Below, one piece after another: positions 5,354 to 5,404 of a DNA stretch of 5,404 nt. Under the pieces are notes generated by a model. The model saw only the letters and a list, made by a program, of their open reading frames with translations. It did no database searches and was not told where the DNA came from. The DNA is from an uncultured Erysipelotrichaceae bacterium. GTDB taxonomy: Bacteria; Bacillota_I; Bacilli_A; Erysipelotrichales; Coprobacillaceae. The first letter of the stretch is position 1. Each line of letters opens with the position of its first letter. The translations under genes and the position numbers were made by a program. The DNA lies in contig CAJUOS010000034.1 in the NCBI GenBank assembly GCA_910588075.1, positions 1 through 5,404 on the forward strand. The letters run 5' to 3'.

Positions 5354-5404
5354 TTAATCAGATAAATCTTCACCATTAGAAGCAATAACTTTCTTATACC
5401 AATA
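5354..5404 (-). CDS. Second 6-phospho-beta-glucosidase gene, C-terminal 16 codons only
   Basis: The minus strand from the window edge reads YWYKKVIASNGEDLSD followed by TAA (5356-5354). This is identical in protein and in all 51 bases to the end of the GH1 gene at 3833-5251, so a second GH1 gene ends here in the same orientation. Its body lies beyond the window, so it is unknown whether it is full-length, how similar the rest is, or whether only the 3' end was copied. The 102-bp gap to the next start codon contains this gene's terminator and the next gene's promoter, so the two are probably separate transcripts. A role in phospho-beta-glucoside hydrolysis is inferred from the identical end. 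Confidence 0.88.
   Translation of the reverse strand, partial: YWYKKVIASNGEDLSD

Larger units (their letters stand above)
5322..5404 (-). repeat. Copy 2 of the tandem GH1 3'-end/terminator repeat
   Basis: Matches 3801-3883 at 80 of 83 positions and continues to the window edge, so the true length of the repeat is not visible. It marks a tandem gene duplication with a 1521-bp period. Confidence 0.95.

Noticed and set aside
1..5404. CRISPR array, tRNA/rRNA, insertion sequence, attachment site or replication origin
   Set aside because: No regularly spaced direct repeats, tRNA-like cloverleaf, transposase reading frame or terminal inverted repeats were seen. The only long repeat is the duplicated GH1 3' end.

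Overview
The window is a 5.4-kb piece of a very AT-rich bacterial chromosome with short intergenic gaps, GG-rich Shine-Dalgarno sites, near-consensus sigma-A-type promoters, U-tailed hairpin terminators and A/T-ending codons. All five visible stop codons are TAA, and TGG is used for Trp in the standard code. Together with the gene content (PTS permease, phospho-beta-glucosidases, type III glutamine synthetase) this points to a low-GC Bacillota. A gut Erysipelotrichia/Coprobacillaceae-like organism is plausible, but the genus cannot be fixed from this sequence.

Layout, left to right. (1) 1-303, +: the last 100 codons of a lactose/cellobiose-family PTS EIIC permease, closed by a strong terminator. 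(2) 428-934, +: a small protein with two membrane segments, a PH-like domain and a very basic tail, with its own promoter and terminator. (3) 1131-3209, +: a complete glnN-type (type III) glutamine synthetase. It has a perfect-consensus promoter, an inverted repeat across the -35 box, a leader of about 53 nt and its own terminator. (4) 3286-3747, +: a YafP-like GNAT acetyltransferase, again with its own promoter and terminator. (5) 3833-5251, -: a complete GH1 6-phospho-beta-glucosidase, convergent with the acetyltransferase. (6) 5354-5404, -: the last 16 codons of a second, near-identical GH1 gene, cut by the window edge and arranged in tandem upstream of the first.

Functionally, the EIIC permease and the 6-phospho-beta-glucosidases would make a beta-glucoside uptake and hydrolysis set: the PTS delivers a 6-phospho-beta-glucoside and GH1 splits it into glucose-6-phosphate plus glucose or an aglycone. 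They lie on opposite strands and are not one operon. Glutamine synthetase handles ammonium assimilation and appears monocistronic. Every complete gene has its own promoter and terminator, so the window reads as a series of single-gene units.

I see no CRISPR array, tRNA, rRNA, insertion sequence or clearly novel multi-gene system. The best leads are the tandem GH1 duplication with structure-preserving changes in its terminator hairpins, the inverted repeat over the glnN promoter, and the unclassified membrane PH-like protein.
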